Positions 7,121-17,074 of a DNA stretch of 64,000 bases are shown one piece after another. The notes beneath the pieces were generated by a model. It saw nothing but the letters and a program-made list of their open reading frames with translations. It had not been told where the DNA came from and ran no database searches. Every line of letters begins with the position of its first letter. Position 1 is the first letter of the stretch. Source of the DNA: Streptomyces sp. AM 2-1-1 (GTDB taxonomy: Bacteria; Actinomycetota; Actinomycetes; Streptomycetales; Streptomycetaceae); NCBI RefSeq assembly GCF_029167645.1, contig NZ_CP119147.1:4358501-4422500 (forward strand), written 5' to 3'. Both the position numbers and the translations under genes were made by a program.

Positions 7121-7168
7121 AACGTAACAGACGTTTCATCGGACGGGTCAAGAGAGATTGTGTGTAAC
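7121..7168. promoter_or_regulatory. thrC/RpiR divergent control region
   Basis: A 65-bp gap separates two divergent starts. It holds AACGT-N5-ACGTT at 7121-7135 just upstream of thrC, and two GTAACA-type words (7124-7128 and 7164-7168). These are candidate operator halves for the RpiR regulator. No strong -35/-10 pair is seen. Confidence 0.35.
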
Positions 7169-7178
7169 ATTCGGTGTC

Positions 7179-8000
7179 ATGGACCCCGTGGTGGCGCAGC
7201 TCGAAGAGATCTATCCCCGGCTCGCTCCCGGAGAGCGGGCGGTGGCCCGACTGCTCCTGGACGACTATCCGTTCGCGGCACTGGGTTCCCTGCGGACCCT
7301 GGCGGAGCGGGCCGGGGTGAGCCCGCCGACGGCCTCGCGCCTCGTCGACCGGCTCGGTCACGAGGGCTTCGCCGGATTCCAGGCCGCCGTCCGGACCGGT
7401 GCGCAGGAGCGGTCCCGCCTGCGCGAGTTCGCCGCCCAGGGTCTCGACCCGCGAGGAGCGGCGGCCGAGCTCCACCACGGCCTGTCCGAAACGATCGCCG
7501 CGTTCCACGCCCCCCTGCTGGAGTCGGCGGCCGGGGCACTCGTCGGGGCGCGAGCGGTCTGGGCGCTGGGCGGTCCCCTCAGCGAACTCGCGGCCGACTA
7601 CCTGGTCCGTCAGCTCGGGGCGCTGCGGCCCGCCGTCCGCTTCGTCACCGGAAGCGGCCCCGAGCGGGCGCGATCGCTGCTGGAGGTGGCCTCCGGGGAC
7701 CTCGTCGTCGCCTACGACTTCCGGCGCTACTCGGCGCAGACCGCGGCCTTCGCCCGGGCGGCCGTGGCACGGGGCGCCCGGCTCCTGCTCATCACCGACG
7801 CCTGGAGGTCACCCCTGGCGGACCACGCCCACGTCCTCGCCCCGCTTCCCCGCGCCGCCGCCGGGCCCATCGCCCCCCTCACGCACGAGATCGCCGTCAC
7901 CGAACTCCTGCTCGTCGCCACGGCGGCGAAGCTCAACGCCACCGAGCGACTGGACGAGTTGGACGAACTGACGCGGTCGCTCCAGCCCCCGGCGGAATAG
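7179..8000 (+). CDS. MurR/RpiR-family transcriptional regulator
   Basis: A 273-residue protein. The N-terminal HTH_6 domain reads YPRLAPGERAVARLLLDDYPFAALGSLRTLAERAGVSPPTASRLVDRLG (about 8-58). The C-terminal SIS sugar-isomerase-like sensor includes WALGGPLSELAADYLVRQL and GDLVVAYDFRRYSAQT. The ATG at 7179 is preferred; a TTG at 7158 would add seven residues. It lacks a clear ribosome-binding site and may be leaderless. RpiR proteins sense phosphosugars or amino sugars; the divergent thrC is an unusual neighbour. Confidence 0.9.
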   Translation: MDPVVAQLEEIYPRLAPGERAVARLLLDDYPFAALGSLRTLAERAGVSPPTASRLVDRLGHEGFAGFQAAVRTGAQERSRLREFAAQGLDPRGAAAELHHGLSETIAAFHAPLLESAAGALVGARAVWALGGPLSELAADYLVRQLGALRPAVRFVTGSGPERARSLLEVASGDLVVAYDFRRYSAQTAAFARAAVARGARLLLITDAWRSPLADHAHVLAPLPRAAAGPIAPLTHEIAVTELLLVATAAKLNATERLDELDELTRSLQPPAE

Positions 8001-8045
8001 CCCCGCAGGGGCTGCGGAACTGCCGGGGCTGCCGGGCACGGGATC

Positions 8046-8077
8046 GCGGCCGGCCCGACGGACCGCGGGCCGGCCGC
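8046..8077. terminator. Bidirectional terminator hairpin
   Basis: Arms GCGGCCGGCCC (8046-8056) and GGGCCGGCCGC (8067-8077) are perfect with a 10-nt loop, between the convergent RpiR and VOC genes. Confidence 0.75.
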
Positions 8078-8108
8078 CGGGGATCGCGACGCGTGGCCGG
8101 ACGGCCGG

Positions 8109-8462
8109 TCAGCCGGACTGCCACAGCTCGACCCGGTTGCCGTCCGGGTCGGTGACCCGGCCGAAGCGGCCGACGCCCGCCACGTCCTGCGTCTCCTCGG
8201 CCACGTCCGCTCCCGCCGCCCGGAGCTGCGCGAGCATCGCGTCCAGGTCCCGGACGCGGAAGTTGAGCATCGTCCGCCGGGCGCGGGAGCCGAAGTAGCC
8301 GGTGTCGGCGTCGAACGCGGCGAAGACGAACGCCCCGGCCTCCGGGTGCCACATGCCGTTGTCGTCGAGGTCCAGCCCGAGGCGGTCGCGGTACCAGGCG
8401 CCCAGGGCGTCCGGATCGGCGGACCGCACGAAGTAACCGCCCACTCCCCGCACGCGTTCCAT
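8109..8462 (-). CDS. VOC-family (glyoxalase/dioxygenase-like) protein
   Basis: A 117-residue single VOC domain. It has the paired beta-alpha-beta units (VGGYFVRSADPDALGAWYRDRLGL and LNFRVRDLDAMLAQLRAAGADV) and the C-terminal FGRVTDPDGNRVELWQ motif, whose Glu is a usual metal ligand. The ATG at 8462 fits the family start; the frame upstream is non-coding. Substrate unknown. It is the last accessory gene before the ribosomal cluster. Confidence 0.9.
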   Translation of the reverse strand: MERVRGVGGYFVRSADPDALGAWYRDRLGLDLDDNGMWHPEAGAFVFAAFDADTGYFGSRARRTMLNFRVRDLDAMLAQLRAAGADVAEETQDVAGVGRFGRVTDPDGNRVELWQSG

Positions 8463-8640
8463 GCCGACAGGGTGCCGGCAGGGCGCCGGTTCCGGGACGG
8501 AACCGCGGTTCTGGGGGCGGGCACGGGGCCGTCCGGCGGTCGGCCCCCGCGAAGAAGCGCGCCCCCGCACGTGAGGGGCGCCACACCCGGATCCTCCGGA
8601 CCCGGCCGCACGGAGCCACCCCGCCCCTCCGCGCCCGCGT

Positions 8641-8668
8641 TTGAGCAATCGCCCGTGGGGGGTAAGAT
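8641..8668 (+). promoter_or_regulatory. Candidate rpsJ (S10 operon) promoter
   Basis: TTGAGC (8641-8646), a 16-bp spacer and TAAGAT (8663-8668) resemble a HrdB-type vegetative promoter. A second possibility uses TTGGCC (8679-8684) with CACACT (8704-8709), but its 19-bp spacer is long. Transcription from the first would start near 8675. Confidence 0.5.
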
Positions 8669-8928
8669 CCTGGGCCGATTGGCCAGGCTCCCACCGCGTG
8701 TGGCACACTGGCCAGGTTGCTCGGTTGAGTGTCAATGCTGCGCGCCTCCCGCCGGGAGGACCGGAAGCGAGTCCCACAGTACTCGTCGGCCCTGAATGGG
8801 TCGGAAGTACGGGAATCTTCCGGGAAGCGTCAGAGGGGCATAGACCAGGCACCCGGTGGGCGTTCCGCCCCCGACAAGCTCTTCATTGAGCGCAGCGCGG
8901 TCCTCGGGCCCGCACCCCCTTGGTTGGG

Positions 8929-8944
8929 ATCTCCTTCGGGAGAT
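8929..8944 (+). promoter_or_regulatory. S10 leader hairpin with UUCG tetraloop
   Basis: ATCTCC and GGAGAT pair perfectly around TTCG, followed by TTTCGT. A second hairpin, CCGACC-N5-GGTCGG, lies at 8969-8985. These could form an attenuator or a ribosomal-protein binding site in the operon leader; the role is inferred. Confidence 0.55.
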
Positions 8945-9048
8945 TTTCGTAGAGGGGATGCGACACGCCCGACCGCGTGGGTCGGATGCGGAGGTCAGGA
9001 GAACCCCCGGGTTCCAGAGCGTTTCGAGAGACAGGACTACTAGTAGCC

Positions 9049-9357
9049 ATGGCGGGACAGAAGATCCGCATCCGGCTCAAGGCCTACGACCACGAGGTCA
9101 TCGACTCCTCGGCGAAGAAGATCGTCGAGACGGTGACCCGCACTGGTGCGTCGGTCGCGGGCCCGGTGCCGCTGCCCACTGAGAAGAACGTGTACTGCGT
9201 CATCAAGTCGCCGCACAAGTACAAGGACTCGCGCGAGCACTTCGAGATGCGCACGCACAAGCGCCTCATCGACATTCTCGACCCCACGCCGAAGACGGTT
9301 GACTCGCTGATGCGTCTCGACCTGCCGGCCGGCGTCGACATCGAGATCAAGCTCTGA
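9049..9357 (+). CDS. rpsJ: 30S ribosomal protein S10
   Basis: 102 residues, full length, beginning [19 protein letters not shown] and holding the conserved [23 protein letters not shown] loop. S10 sits in the head of the small subunit and also acts as NusE in antitermination. First gene of the S10 operon; the ATG lies after a long leader. Confidence 0.98.
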   Translation: MAGQKIRIRLKAYDHEVIDSSAKKIVETVTRTGASVAGPVPLPTEKNVYCVIKSPHKYKDSREHFEMRTHKRLIDILDPTPKTVDSLMRLDLPAGVDIEIKL

Positions 9358-9370
9358 GGTGACGCGCGAG

Positions 9371-10015
9371 ATGGCTAAGAACATTAAGGGCGTCCTGGGC
9401 GAGAAGCTCGGCATGACCCAGGTCTGGGACGAGAACAACCGGGTTGTCCCGGTGACCGTCGTCAAGGCCGGGCCCTGTGTCGTCACCCAGGTCCGCACCA
9501 ACGACAACGACGGCTACGAGTCGGTCCAGATCGCCTTCGGCGAGATCGACCCGCGCAAGGTGAACAAGCCCCTCAAGGGTCACTTCGCCAAGGCCGACGT
9601 GACCCCGCGCCGCCACCTGGTGGAGCTGCGCACCCCGGACGCCAGCGAGTACACGCTGGGCCAGGAGCTCACCGCCGAGGTGTTCGAGTCCGGCGTCAAG
9701 GTTGACGTCACGGGCAAGAGCAAGGGCAAGGGCTTCGCCGGTGTCATGAAGCGTCACAACTTCAAGGGCCTCGGCGCCGGTCACGGCGTCCAGCGCAAGC
9801 ACCGTTCCCCCGGTTCGATCGGTGGCTGTGCCACCCCTGGGCGTGTCTTCAAGGGCATGCGCATGGCCGGTCGTATGGGTAACGAGCGCGTCACCACCCA
9901 GAACCTGACCATCCACGCGGTTGACGCGGAGAAGGGTCTGCTCCTCATCAAGGGCGCGGTCCCCGGTCCGAACGGCGGCCTCGTACTGGTCCGTACCGCG
10001 GCCAAGGGGGCTTGA
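9371..10015 (+). CDS. rplC: 50S ribosomal protein L3
   Basis: 214 residues; starts [19 protein letters not shown]. The extended loop [14 protein letters not shown]...[33 protein letters not shown] reaches the peptidyl-transferase centre. The ATG at 9371 is used rather than the upstream in-frame codon at 9359, since the former gives the family N-terminus. 13 bases follow rpsJ. Confidence 0.98.
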   Translation: MAKNIKGVLGEKLGMTQVWDENNRVVPVTVVKAGPCVVTQVRTNDNDGYESVQIAFGEIDPRKVNKPLKGHFAKADVTPRRHLVELRTPDASEYTLGQELTAEVFESGVKVDVTGKSKGKGFAGVMKRHNFKGLGAGHGVQRKHRSPGSIGGCATPGRVFKGMRMAGRMGNERVTTQNLTIHAVDAEKGLLLIKGAVPGPNGGLVLVRTAAKGA

Positions 10016-10019
10016 GGTA

Positions 10020-10670
10020 ATGAGCACCATTGACATCCTTTCGCCGGCAGGCGACAAGGCCGGTACCGTCGAGCTCCCCGCGGAGATCTTCGACGCGAAG
10101 ACCAGCGTTCCGCTGATCCACCAGGTCGTTGTCGCACAGCTGGCTGCTGCCCGTCAGGGCACGCACAAGACCAAGCGTCGCGGCGAAGTCCGTGGTGGTG
10201 GCCGCAAGCCGTACCGCCAGAAGGGCACCGGCCGCGCCCGCCAGGGTTCGACCCGCGCACCGCAGTTCGCCGGCGGTGGCGTCGTCCACGGCCCGCAGCC
10301 GCGTGACTACTCGCAGCGCACCCCGAAGAAGATGAAGGCCGCCGCCCTCCGCGGTGCCCTCTCGGACCGGGCGCGTCACTCCCGCATCCACGTCATCACC
10401 GGCGTGGTCGAGGGTGGGATCTCCACCAAGGCCGCCAAGACGCTGTTCGGCAAGATCTCGGAGCGTCCCAACCTGCTCCTGGTCGTCGACCGTGCCGACG
10501 AGGCCGCGTGGCTCTCCGCGCGCAACCTGCCCCAGGTGCACATCCTGGACCCGGGCCAGCTCAACACGTACGACGTGATCGTCTCTGACGACGTGGTCTT
10601 CACCCAGGCCGCTTTCGAGTCCTTCGTGTCTGGCCCCCAGACCGCTGAGACCGAAGGGAGCGACGCCTGA
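10020..10670 (+). CDS. rplD: 50S ribosomal protein L4
   Basis: 216 residues. The central extended loop ([38 protein letters not shown]) lines the exit tunnel. In enterobacteria L4 represses its own operon through the leader; whether that holds here is unknown. The ATG at 10020 lies four bases after the rplC stop with GAGG before it. Confidence 0.98.
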   Translation: MSTIDILSPAGDKAGTVELPAEIFDAKTSVPLIHQVVVAQLAAARQGTHKTKRRGEVRGGGRKPYRQKGTGRARQGSTRAPQFAGGGVVHGPQPRDYSQRTPKKMKAAALRGALSDRARHSRIHVITGVVEGGISTKAAKTLFGKISERPNLLLVVDRADEAAWLSARNLPQVHILDPGQLNTYDVIVSDDVVFTQAAFESFVSGPQTAETEGSDA

Positions 10671-10993
10671 TGAGCGAGGCGACCGTTACCAGCAAGACGT
10701 ACTCGGACCCGCGCGACATCCTCGTGAAGCCGGTCGTGTCCGAGAAGAGCTACGCGCTGCTCGACGAGAACAAGTACACGTTCATCGTCGCGCCGGGCTC
10801 CAACAAGACCCAGATCAAGCAGGCCGTCGAGGCGGTCTTCTCGGTCAAGGTCACCGGCGTCAACACGATCAACCGTCAGGGTAAGCGCAAGCGCACCAAG
10901 ACCGGTTTCGGCAAGCGCTCGGACACGAAGCGCGCCATCGTGACCCTCGCCGAGGGCGACCGTATCGACATCTTCGGCGGCCCGACCTCCTGA
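10670..10993 (+). CDS. rplW: 50S ribosomal protein L23
   Basis: 107 residues, with [25 protein letters not shown] and the [26 protein letters not shown] segment. L23 lies at the tunnel exit and is the docking site for trigger factor and SRP. It starts one base inside the rplD stop (TGATG), so translation is coupled. Confidence 0.98.
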   Translation: MSEATVTSKTYSDPRDILVKPVVSEKSYALLDENKYTFIVAPGSNKTQIKQAVEAVFSVKVTGVNTINRQGKRKRTKTGFGKRSDTKRAIVTLAEGDRIDIFGGPTS

Positions 10994-11043
10994 CGGAGGT
11001 AGGGACGTCCAGGATCCGGAATATTTCCGAGGACTGAGAAAAC

Positions 11044-11880
11044 ATGGGTATCCGCAAGTACAAGCCGACGACGCCGGGCCGTCGTGGCTCCAGCGTCGCC
11101 GACTTTGTCGAGATCACGCGGTCCACGCCGGAGAAGTCGCTGGTCCGCCCCCTGCACAGCAAGGGCGGCCGTAACAACACCGGTCGTGTGACCGTTCGCC
11201 ACCAGGGTGGTGGCCACAAGCGCGCCTACCGCGTGATCGACTTCCGTCGTCACGACAAGGACGGCGTGCCGGCCAAGGTCGCGCACATCGAGTACGACCC
11301 CAACCGCACCGCGCGCATCGCGCTCCTGCACTACGCGGACGGCGAGAAGCGTTACATCGTCGCCCCGAAGGGCCTGAAGCAGGGCGACCGTGTCGAGAAC
11401 GGCCCGGCCGCCGACATCAAGCCCGGCAACAACCTGGCGCTGCGCAACATCCCGGTCGGTACGACCATCCACGCCATCGAGCTGCGGCCCGGCGGCGGCG
11501 CGAAGTTCGCCCGCTCCGCCGGTGCGTCCGTGCAGCTGCTGGCGAAGGAGGGCACGATGGCCCACCTTCGTATGCCCTCCGGTGAAATCCGGCTGGTCGA
11601 CGCACGCTGCCGCGCCACCATCGGCGAGGTCGGCAACGCCGAGCAGTCGAACATCAACTGGGGCAAGGCCGGCCGCATGCGCTGGAAGGGCGTTCGCCCG
11701 ACCGTCCGCGGTGTCGCGATGAACCCGGTTGACCACCCGCACGGTGGTGGTGAAGGCAAGACCTCCGGTGGACGTCACCCGGTCTCGCCGTGGGGTCAGA
11801 AGGAGGGTCGTACTCGCTCGCCGAAGAAGGCATCGAGCAAGTACATCGTCCGCCGCCGCAAGACGAACAAGAAGCGCTAG
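11044..11880 (+). CDS. rplB: 50S ribosomal protein L2
   Basis: 278 residues. Starts [18 protein letters not shown]; the conserved [15 protein letters not shown] stretch near the peptidyl-transferase centre is intact, as is the basic C-terminus [10 protein letters not shown]. Needed for subunit joining and peptide-bond formation. A 50-nt gap follows rplW. Confidence 0.98.
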   Translation: MGIRKYKPTTPGRRGSSVADFVEITRSTPEKSLVRPLHSKGGRNNTGRVTVRHQGGGHKRAYRVIDFRRHDKDGVPAKVAHIEYDPNRTARIALLHYADGEKRYIVAPKGLKQGDRVENGPAADIKPGNNLALRNIPVGTTIHAIELRPGGGAKFARSAGASVQLLAKEGTMAHLRMPSGEIRLVDARCRATIGEVGNAEQSNINWGKAGRMRWKGVRPTVRGVAMNPVDHPHGGGEGKTSGGRHPVSPWGQKEGRTRSPKKASSKYIVRRRKTNKKR

Positions 11881-11892
11881 GAGCGGGTTTAG

Positions 11893-12174
11893 ATGCCGCG
11901 CAGTCTCAAGAAGGGGCCCTTCGTCGACGGACACCTCATCAAGAAGGTGGACGTACAGAACGAGGCAGGCACCAAGAACGTCATCAAGACCTGGTCCCGT
12001 CGCTCGATGATCATCCCGGCCATGCTGGGTCACACCATCGCGGTGCACAACGGCAAGATCCACGTCCCGGTGTTCGTCACCGAGTCGATGGTCGGCCACA
12101 AGCTCGGCGAGTTCTCGCCGACTCGCACCTTCCGCGGCCACGTCAAGGACGACCGGAAGTCGAAGCGCCGCTAA
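11893..12174 (+). CDS. rpsS: 30S ribosomal protein S19
   Basis: 93 residues: [19 protein letters not shown]..., [24 protein letters not shown] and the C-terminal [14 protein letters not shown], all family hallmarks. Sits in the head of the 30S subunit near S13. Confidence 0.98.
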   Translation: MPRSLKKGPFVDGHLIKKVDVQNEAGTKNVIKTWSRRSMIIPAMLGHTIAVHNGKIHVPVFVTESMVGHKLGEFSPTRTFRGHVKDDRKSKRR

Positions 12175-12216
12175 CGCGGGGTGGAAACGACTATGACTCA
12201 CACCGAAGGGACAACC

Positions 12217-12564
12217 ATGGAAGCCAGGGCCCAGGCGCGGTACATCCGCGTCACGCCCATGAAGGCCCGCCGAGTGGTGGACCTCATCCGTGGCATGGAT
12301 GCCACGGAGGCTCAGGCGGTCCTGCGTTTCGCCCCGCAGGCCGCGAGCGTGCCGGTTGGCAAGGTGCTCGACAGCGCCATCGCCAACGCTGCACACAACT
12401 ACGACCACCCTGACGCCTCTTCGCTGGTCATCAGCGAGGCGTACGTGGACGAGGGCCCGACCCTGAAGCGGTTCCGTCCGCGTGCTCAGGGCCGTGCCTA
12501 CCGGATCCGTAAGCGGACCAGCCACATCACCGTGGTCGTCAGCAGCAAGGAAGGAACCCGGTAA
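12217..12564 (+). CDS. rplV: 50S ribosomal protein L22
   Basis: 115 residues from [26 protein letters not shown]; the C-terminal beta-hairpin [29 protein letters not shown] lines the tunnel and is a macrolide-resistance site. The ATG at 12217 follows GAAGGG; a GTG at 12181 would add 12 residues absent from the family. Confidence 0.97.
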   Translation: MEARAQARYIRVTPMKARRVVDLIRGMDATEAQAVLRFAPQAASVPVGKVLDSAIANAAHNYDHPDASSLVISEAYVDEGPTLKRFRPRAQGRAYRIRKRTSHITVVVSSKEGTR

Positions 12565-13406
12565 TGGGCCAGAAGGTAAACCCGCACGGGTTCCGGCTCG
12601 GCATTACCACGGACTTCAAGTCCCGTTGGTACGCCGACAAGCTGTACAAGGATTACGTCAAGGAAGACGTCGCCATTCGTCGCATGATGACGAAGGGCAT
12701 GGAGCGCGCCGGCATCTCGAAGGTTGAGATCGAGCGCACCCGCGACCGCGTCCGCGTCGACATCCACACCGCTCGTCCGGGCATCGTCATCGGCCGCCGC
12801 GGCGCCGAGGCCGACCGCATCCGCGGCGAGCTGGAGAAGCTGACCGGCAAGCAGGTCCAGCTGAACATCCTCGAGGTCAAGAACCCCGAGGTGGACGCTC
12901 AGCTGGTGGCCCAGGCCGTCGCCGAGCAGCTCTCCTCCCGCGTCTCCTTCCGTCGCGCCATGCGTAAGAGCATGCAGAGCTCGATGAAGGCCGGCGCCAA
13001 GGGCATCAAGATCCAGTGCGGCGGTCGCCTCGGCGGCGCCGAGATGTCCCGCTCGGAGTTCTACCGCGAGGGCCGCGTGCCCCTGCACACGCTCCGCGCG
13101 AACGTCGACTACGGCTTCTTCGAGGCCAAGACGACCTTCGGCCGCATCGGCGTGAAGGTCTGGATCTACAAGGGCGACGTCAAGAACATCGCCGAGGTCC
13201 GCGCCGAGAACGCCGCTGCCCGCGCAGGCAACCGCCCGGCCCGTGGCGGCACCGACCGCCCGGCCGGCCGTGGTGGCGCCCGTGGTGGCGAGCGTGGCGG
13301 TCGTGGACGCAAGCCGCAGCAGACCGGCTCGGCAGCCGAGGCCCCCAAGGCCGACGCTCCCGCCGCCGCTGCTCCGGCTGCTGAGAGCACCGGAACGGAG
13401 GCCTGA
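12564..13406 (+). CDS. rpsC: 30S ribosomal protein S3
   Basis: 280 residues with an N-terminal KH domain ([19 protein letters not shown]) and the C-terminal S3 domain ([22 protein letters not shown]). The tail after about residue 215 is a long RGG-type and Ala/Pro-rich extension common in Streptomyces S3. It starts in the overlapping TAATG of rplV. Confidence 0.98.
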   Translation: MGQKVNPHGFRLGITTDFKSRWYADKLYKDYVKEDVAIRRMMTKGMERAGISKVEIERTRDRVRVDIHTARPGIVIGRRGAEADRIRGELEKLTGKQVQLNILEVKNPEVDAQLVAQAVAEQLSSRVSFRRAMRKSMQSSMKAGAKGIKIQCGGRLGGAEMSRSEFYREGRVPLHTLRANVDYGFFEAKTTFGRIGVKVWIYKGDVKNIAEVRAENAAARAGNRPARGGTDRPAGRGGARGGERGGRGRKPQQTGSAAEAPKADAPAAAAPAAESTGTEA

Positions 13407-13411
13407 CCGAA

Positions 13412-13831
13412 ATGCTGATCCCCCGTAGGGTCAAGCACCGCAAGCAGCACCACCCGAAGCGCAGCGGTATGTCCAAGGGTGGCACGCAGGTTGCGTTCGG
13501 CGAGTACGGCATCCAGGCGCTGACCCCGGCGTACGTGACGAACCGCCAGATCGAAGCAGCTCGTATCGCGATGACCCGCCACATCAAGCGTGGCGGCAAG
13601 GTCTGGATCAACATCTACCCGGACCGCCCCCTGACGAAGAAGCCGGCCGAGACCCGCATGGGTTCCGGTAAGGGTTCTCCCGAGTGGTGGATCGCGAACG
13701 TCAAGCCCGGTCGGGTGATGTTCGAGCTGTCCTACCCGAACGAGAAGATTGCTCGTGAGGCGCTTACCCGCGCTGCTCACAAGCTTCCGATGAAGTGCCG
13801 GATTGTTCGGCGCGAGGCAGGTGAGTCGTGA
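13412..13831 (+). CDS. rplP: 50S ribosomal protein L16
   Basis: 139 residues: [19 protein letters not shown], then [45 protein letters not shown]. Lies near the A-site and is an orthosomycin-resistance target. Confidence 0.98.
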   Translation: MLIPRRVKHRKQHHPKRSGMSKGGTQVAFGEYGIQALTPAYVTNRQIEAARIAMTRHIKRGGKVWINIYPDRPLTKKPAETRMGSGKGSPEWWIANVKPGRVMFELSYPNEKIAREALTRAAHKLPMKCRIVRREAGES

Positions 13832-14055
13832 TGTCGGTCGGTACCAAGGCGTCCGAGCTGCGCGAACTGGGCGACGAGGAGCTCCTCAACAAGCTCCGCG
13901 AGGCCAAGGAAGAGCTGTTCAACCTCCGCTTCCAGGCGGCAACTGGTCAGCTCGAGAACCACGGTCGGCTCAAGTCCGTCCGTAAGGACATCGCGCGGAT
14001 CTACACCCTGATGCGTGAGCGCGAGCTGGGCATCGAAACGGTGGAGAGCGCCTGA
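13831..14055 (+). CDS. rpmC: 50S ribosomal protein L29
   Basis: 74 residues, mainly two helices ([35 protein letters not shown]). The ATG at 13831 overlaps the rplP stop by one base; a GTG directly before it would add only one residue. Confidence 0.97.
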   Translation: MSVGTKASELRELGDEELLNKLREAKEELFNLRFQAATGQLENHGRLKSVRKDIARIYTLMRERELGIETVESA

Positions 14056-14339
14056 TGAGCGAGAAGACTGTGACTGAGACCAACACCGACCGCGGCTTCC
14101 GCAAGACCCGTGAGGGTCTCGTCGTCAGCGACAAGATGGACAAGACCGTCGTCGTCGCCGTCGAGGACCGCGTGAAGCACGCCCTGTACGGCAAGGTCAT
14201 CCGCCGTACGAACAAGCTCAAGGCTCACGACGAGCAGAACACTGCCGGCGTCGGCGACCGCGTCATCATCATGGAGACGCGTCCGCTGTCCGCCTCGAAG
14301 CGGTGGCGCATCGTCGAGATCCTCGAGAAGGCCAAGTAA
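14055..14339 (+). CDS. rpsQ: 30S ribosomal protein S17
   Basis: 94 residues; the OB-fold core [42 protein letters not shown] is intact. TGATG overlap with rpmC. It is followed by two strong hairpins, making it the probable end of the S10 transcription segment. Confidence 0.98.
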   Translation: MSEKTVTETNTDRGFRKTREGLVVSDKMDKTVVVAVEDRVKHALYGKVIRRTNKLKAHDEQNTAGVGDRVIIMETRPLSASKRWRIVEILEKAK

Positions 14340-14341
14340 TT

Positions 14342-14361
14342 CCTGAGGGGTTTCCCTCAGG
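14342..14361. terminator. Hairpin after rpsQ
   Basis: CCTGAGGG (14342-14349) and CCCTCAGG (14354-14361) pair perfectly around GTTT, three bases after the rpsQ stop. It may attenuate or terminate S10 operon transcription, or mark an RNA-processing site. Confidence 0.6.
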
Positions 14362-14384
14362 TCGGTTCCGCCAGGCTCGGTGAG

Positions 14385-14413
14385 GGAGCTCCGTAAGAGA
14401 TTTACGGAGCTCC
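14385..14413. terminator. Second hairpin between rpsQ and rplN
   Basis: Perfect 12-bp arms GGAGCTCCGTAA and TTACGGAGCTCC around a 5-nt loop, 35 bases before rplN. There is no T-run. With the hairpin at 14342 it separates the S10 and spc parts of the cluster. Confidence 0.6.
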
Positions 14414-14447
14414 CCGCCGGGAACCGGCAGACGATCAGGAGATAGAC

Positions 14448-14816
14448 GTGATCCAGCAGGAGTCGCGACTTCGCGTCGCCGACAACACGGGTGCGAAGGA
14501 AATCCTCACCATCCGTGTTCTCGGTGGTTCGGGTCGCCGCTACGCGGGCATCGGTGACGTCATCGTCGCCACCGTCAAGGACGCGATCCCCGGCGGTAAC
14601 GTGAAGAAGGGTGACGTCGTCAAGGCCGTCATCGTTCGCACCGTCAAGGAGCGCCGTCGTCCGGATGGCTCGTACATCCGCTTCGACGAGAACGCAGCCG
14701 TCATTCTGAAGAACGACGGCGACCCCCGCGGCACCCGCATCTTCGGCCCGGTGGGCCGGGAGCTGCGCGAGAAGAAGTTCATGAAGATCATCTCGCTCGC
14801 GCCGGAGGTGCTGTAA
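14448..14816 (+). CDS. rplN: 50S ribosomal protein L14
   Basis: 122 residues from a GTG after [35 protein letters not shown] and the C-terminal [12 protein letters not shown] are typical. Forms intersubunit bridge contacts with 16S rRNA. Confidence 0.98.
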   Translation: MIQQESRLRVADNTGAKEILTIRVLGGSGRRYAGIGDVIVATVKDAIPGGNVKKGDVVKAVIVRTVKERRRPDGSYIRFDENAAVILKNDGDPRGTRIFGPVGRELREKKFMKIISLAPEVL

Positions 14817-14818
14817 GC

Positions 14819-15142
14819 ATGAAGATCAAGAAGGGCGACCTGGTTCAGGTCATCACCGGTAAGGACAAGGGCAAGCAGGGCAAGGTCATCGTTGCCTACC
14901 CTGCTCAGGACCGCGTCCTCGTCGAGGGTGTCAACCGGGTCAAGAAGCACACCAAGGCCGGTCAGACGGCTCGCGGTTCGCAGACCGGCGGCATCGTCAC
15001 CACCGAGGCCCCGATTCACGTCAGCAACGTTCAGCTGGTTGTGGAGAAGGACGGCAACAAGGTCGTCACCCGCGTCGGCTACCGCTTTGACGACGAGGGC
15101 AACAAGGTCCGCGTTGCCAAGCGGACTGGTGAGGACATCTGA
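14819..15142 (+). CDS. rplX: 50S ribosomal protein L24
   Basis: 107 residues with the KOW motif [22 protein letters not shown] at the N-terminus. Assembly initiator of the large subunit. Two bases after rplN. Confidence 0.98.
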   Translation: MKIKKGDLVQVITGKDKGKQGKVIVAYPAQDRVLVEGVNRVKKHTKAGQTARGSQTGGIVTTEAPIHVSNVQLVVEKDGNKVVTRVGYRFDDEGNKVRVAKRTGEDI

Positions 15143-15699
15143 TGACTGCCACCACTGCGCCGCGTCTCAAGACGCGCTACCGCGAGGAAATCGCCGGCAA
15201 GCTGCGTGAGGAGTTCTCGTACGAGAACGTCATGCAGGTTCCCGGTCTGGTCAAGATCGTGGTCAACATGGGTGTGGGCGACGCCGCCCGCGACTCCAAG
15301 CTGATCGACGGCGCCGTGCGCGACCTCACCACGATCACCGGCCAGAAGCCTGCCGTTACCAAGGCCCGCAAGTCCATCGCGCAGTTCAAGCTCCGCGAGG
15401 GCCAGCCCATCGGCTGCCACGTCACCCTCCGCGGTGACCGGATGTGGGAGTTCCTGGACCGTACGCTGTCGCTCGCGCTGCCGCGTATCCGTGACTTCCG
15501 CGGTCTGTCGCCGAAGCAGTTCGACGGCCGGGGCAACTACACCTTCGGTCTCACGGAGCAGGTCATGTTCCACGAGATCGACCAGGACAAGATCGACCGG
15601 GTCCGGGGCATGGACATCACCGTGGTCACCACGGCGACCAACGACGACGAGGGTCGTGCCCTCCTTCGTCACCTCGGCTTCCCGTTCAAGGAGAACTGA
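15142..15699 (+). CDS. rplE: 50S ribosomal protein L5
   Basis: 185 residues; [22 protein letters not shown] and the [22 protein letters not shown] segment identify it. Binds 5S rRNA in the central protuberance. TGATG overlap with rplX. Confidence 0.98.
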   Translation: MTATTAPRLKTRYREEIAGKLREEFSYENVMQVPGLVKIVVNMGVGDAARDSKLIDGAVRDLTTITGQKPAVTKARKSIAQFKLREGQPIGCHVTLRGDRMWEFLDRTLSLALPRIRDFRGLSPKQFDGRGNYTFGLTEQVMFHEIDQDKIDRVRGMDITVVTTATNDDEGRALLRHLGFPFKEN

Positions 15700-15701
15700 C
15701 C

Positions 15702-15887
15702 GTGGCGAAGAAGTCCCTGATCGCTAAGGCTGCCCGCAAGCCGAAGTTCGGCGTTCGCGCGTACACGCGTTGCCAGCGCTGCGGCCGCCCGCACTCCGTC
15801 TACCGCAAGTTCGGCCTGTGCCGCGTGTGCCTTCGTGAGATGGCTCACCGTGGCGAGCTGCCGGGCGTGACCAAGAGCTCCTGGTAA
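15702..15887 (+). CDS. rpsN: 30S ribosomal protein S14, zinc-binding (type Z)
   Basis: 61 residues, the short zinc-ribbon form: CQRC at 24-27 and CRVC at 40-43. Streptomyces also carry a longer Cys-free paralogue elsewhere for zinc starvation; this operonic copy is the zinc form. GTG start. Confidence 0.98.
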   Translation: MAKKSLIAKAARKPKFGVRAYTRCQRCGRPHSVYRKFGLCRVCLREMAHRGELPGVTKSSW

Positions 15888-16111
15888 TTCTCCTTCGCCC
15901 TATGGGCGTTGGGATTACCCGGAGACTCTCGGTAAGCATCTGGTCGGCAGGAGCCCGTCCGTTCATGCCGTAGGCTGGAACGGTTGGGCGCCTGCCGCCC
16001 TAGACCGACTTACTACGCCGTAGGTCCCCGCACCGCACCCGTCCCGCCACTGAGTGGGGAGAGGGATGGCGCATACAGGAAACCCCGGCGAGAGAGGCCG
16101 AAGGCCAACTC
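15888..16111 (+). other. rpsN-rpsH intergenic region
   Basis: 224 nt, long for this cluster. It contains TAGGCT at 15971-15976, a good -10 sequence without a clear -35, and GCCGTAGG twice (15968-15975 and 16018-16025). An internal promoter for the rpsH part is possible but unproven. No gene is seen. Confidence 0.4.
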
Positions 16112-16510
16112 ATGACCATGACTGATCCCATCGCAGACATGCTCACCCGTCTGCGTAACGCCAACTCGGCGTACCACGACTCCGTCGTGATGCCGCACAG
16201 CAAGATCAAGTCGCACATCGCGGAGATCCTCCAGCAGGAGGGCTTCATCACCGGCTGGAAGGTCGAGGACGCCGAGGTCGGCAAGAACCTCGTCCTCGAG
16301 CTGAAGTTCGGCCCGAACCGCGAGCGCTCGATCGCCGGCATCAAGCGAATCTCGAAGCCGGGTCTGCGTGTATACGCAAAGTCCACCAACCTGCCGAAGG
16401 TCCTCGGCGGCCTGGGCGTGGCGATCATCTCCACGTCCCACGGTCTCCTGACCGGCCAGCAGGCCAGCAAGAAGGGCGTAGGTGGGGAAGTCCTCGCCTA
16501 CGTCTGGTAG
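16112..16510 (+). CDS. rpsH: 30S ribosomal protein S8
   Basis: 132 residues, [18 protein letters not shown] to the C-terminal [26 protein letters not shown]. Binds the central domain of 16S rRNA; in enterobacteria it is the spc operon autoregulator. Confidence 0.98.
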   Translation: MTMTDPIADMLTRLRNANSAYHDSVVMPHSKIKSHIAEILQQEGFITGWKVEDAEVGKNLVLELKFGPNRERSIAGIKRISKPGLRVYAKSTNLPKVLGGLGVAIISTSHGLLTGQQASKKGVGGEVLAYVW

Positions 16511-16532
16511 TCGGGAATCGGAGGAATAGCTC

Positions 16533-17072
16533 ATGTCGCGAATCGGCAAGCTCCCCATCCAGGTTCCCGCCGGTGTGGACGTCACCATCGATGGCCGCAC
16601 GGTCGCGGTGAAGGGCCCCAAGGGTTCCCTCTCGCACACCGTCGCAGCGCCGATCGAGGTCACCAAGGGTGAGGACGGCGTTCTGAACGTCGTCCGCCCG
16701 AACGACGAGCGTCAGAACAAGGCCCTCCACGGCCTGTCCCGCACGCTGGTGGCGAACATGATCACCGGCGTGACCCAGGGATACAGCAAGGCGCTCGAAA
16801 TCAGCGGTGTCGGTTACCGCGTCCAGGCGAAGGGCTCCAACCTGGAGTTCGCCCTGGGCTACAGCCACCCGATCCTCATCGAGGCTCCGGATGGCATCAC
16901 CTTCAAGGTCGAGTCGCCCACGAAGCTCAGCGTCGAGGGCATCGACAAGCAGAAGGTCGGCGAGGTAGCCGCCAACATCCGCAAGCTGCGGAAGCCCGAC
17001 CCGTACAAGGCCAAGGGCGTCAAGTACGCGGGCGAGGTCATCCGCCGCAAGGTCGGAAAGGCTGGTAAGTAG
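16533..17072 (+). CDS. rplF: 50S ribosomal protein L6
   Basis: 179 residues, [19 protein letters not shown] with the duplicated L6 fold and [28 protein letters not shown] near the C-terminus. GGAGGAAT precedes the ATG. Confidence 0.98.
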   Translation: MSRIGKLPIQVPAGVDVTIDGRTVAVKGPKGSLSHTVAAPIEVTKGEDGVLNVVRPNDERQNKALHGLSRTLVANMITGVTQGYSKALEISGVGYRVQAKGSNLEFALGYSHPILIEAPDGITFKVESPTKLSVEGIDKQKVGEVAANIRKLRKPDPYKAKGVKYAGEVIRRKVGKAGK

Positions 17073-17074
17073 CC

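Larger units (their letters stand above)
8463..9048 (+). other. S10 operon upstream region and leader
   Basis: 586 bp without a gene. The left 180 bp hold only low-complexity GC-rich sequence upstream of the VOC gene. From 8641 on it carries the rpsJ promoter and a leader of about 370 nt with two hairpins (8929-8944 and 8969-8985). The length of the leader leaves room for transcript-level control. Confidence 0.6.
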
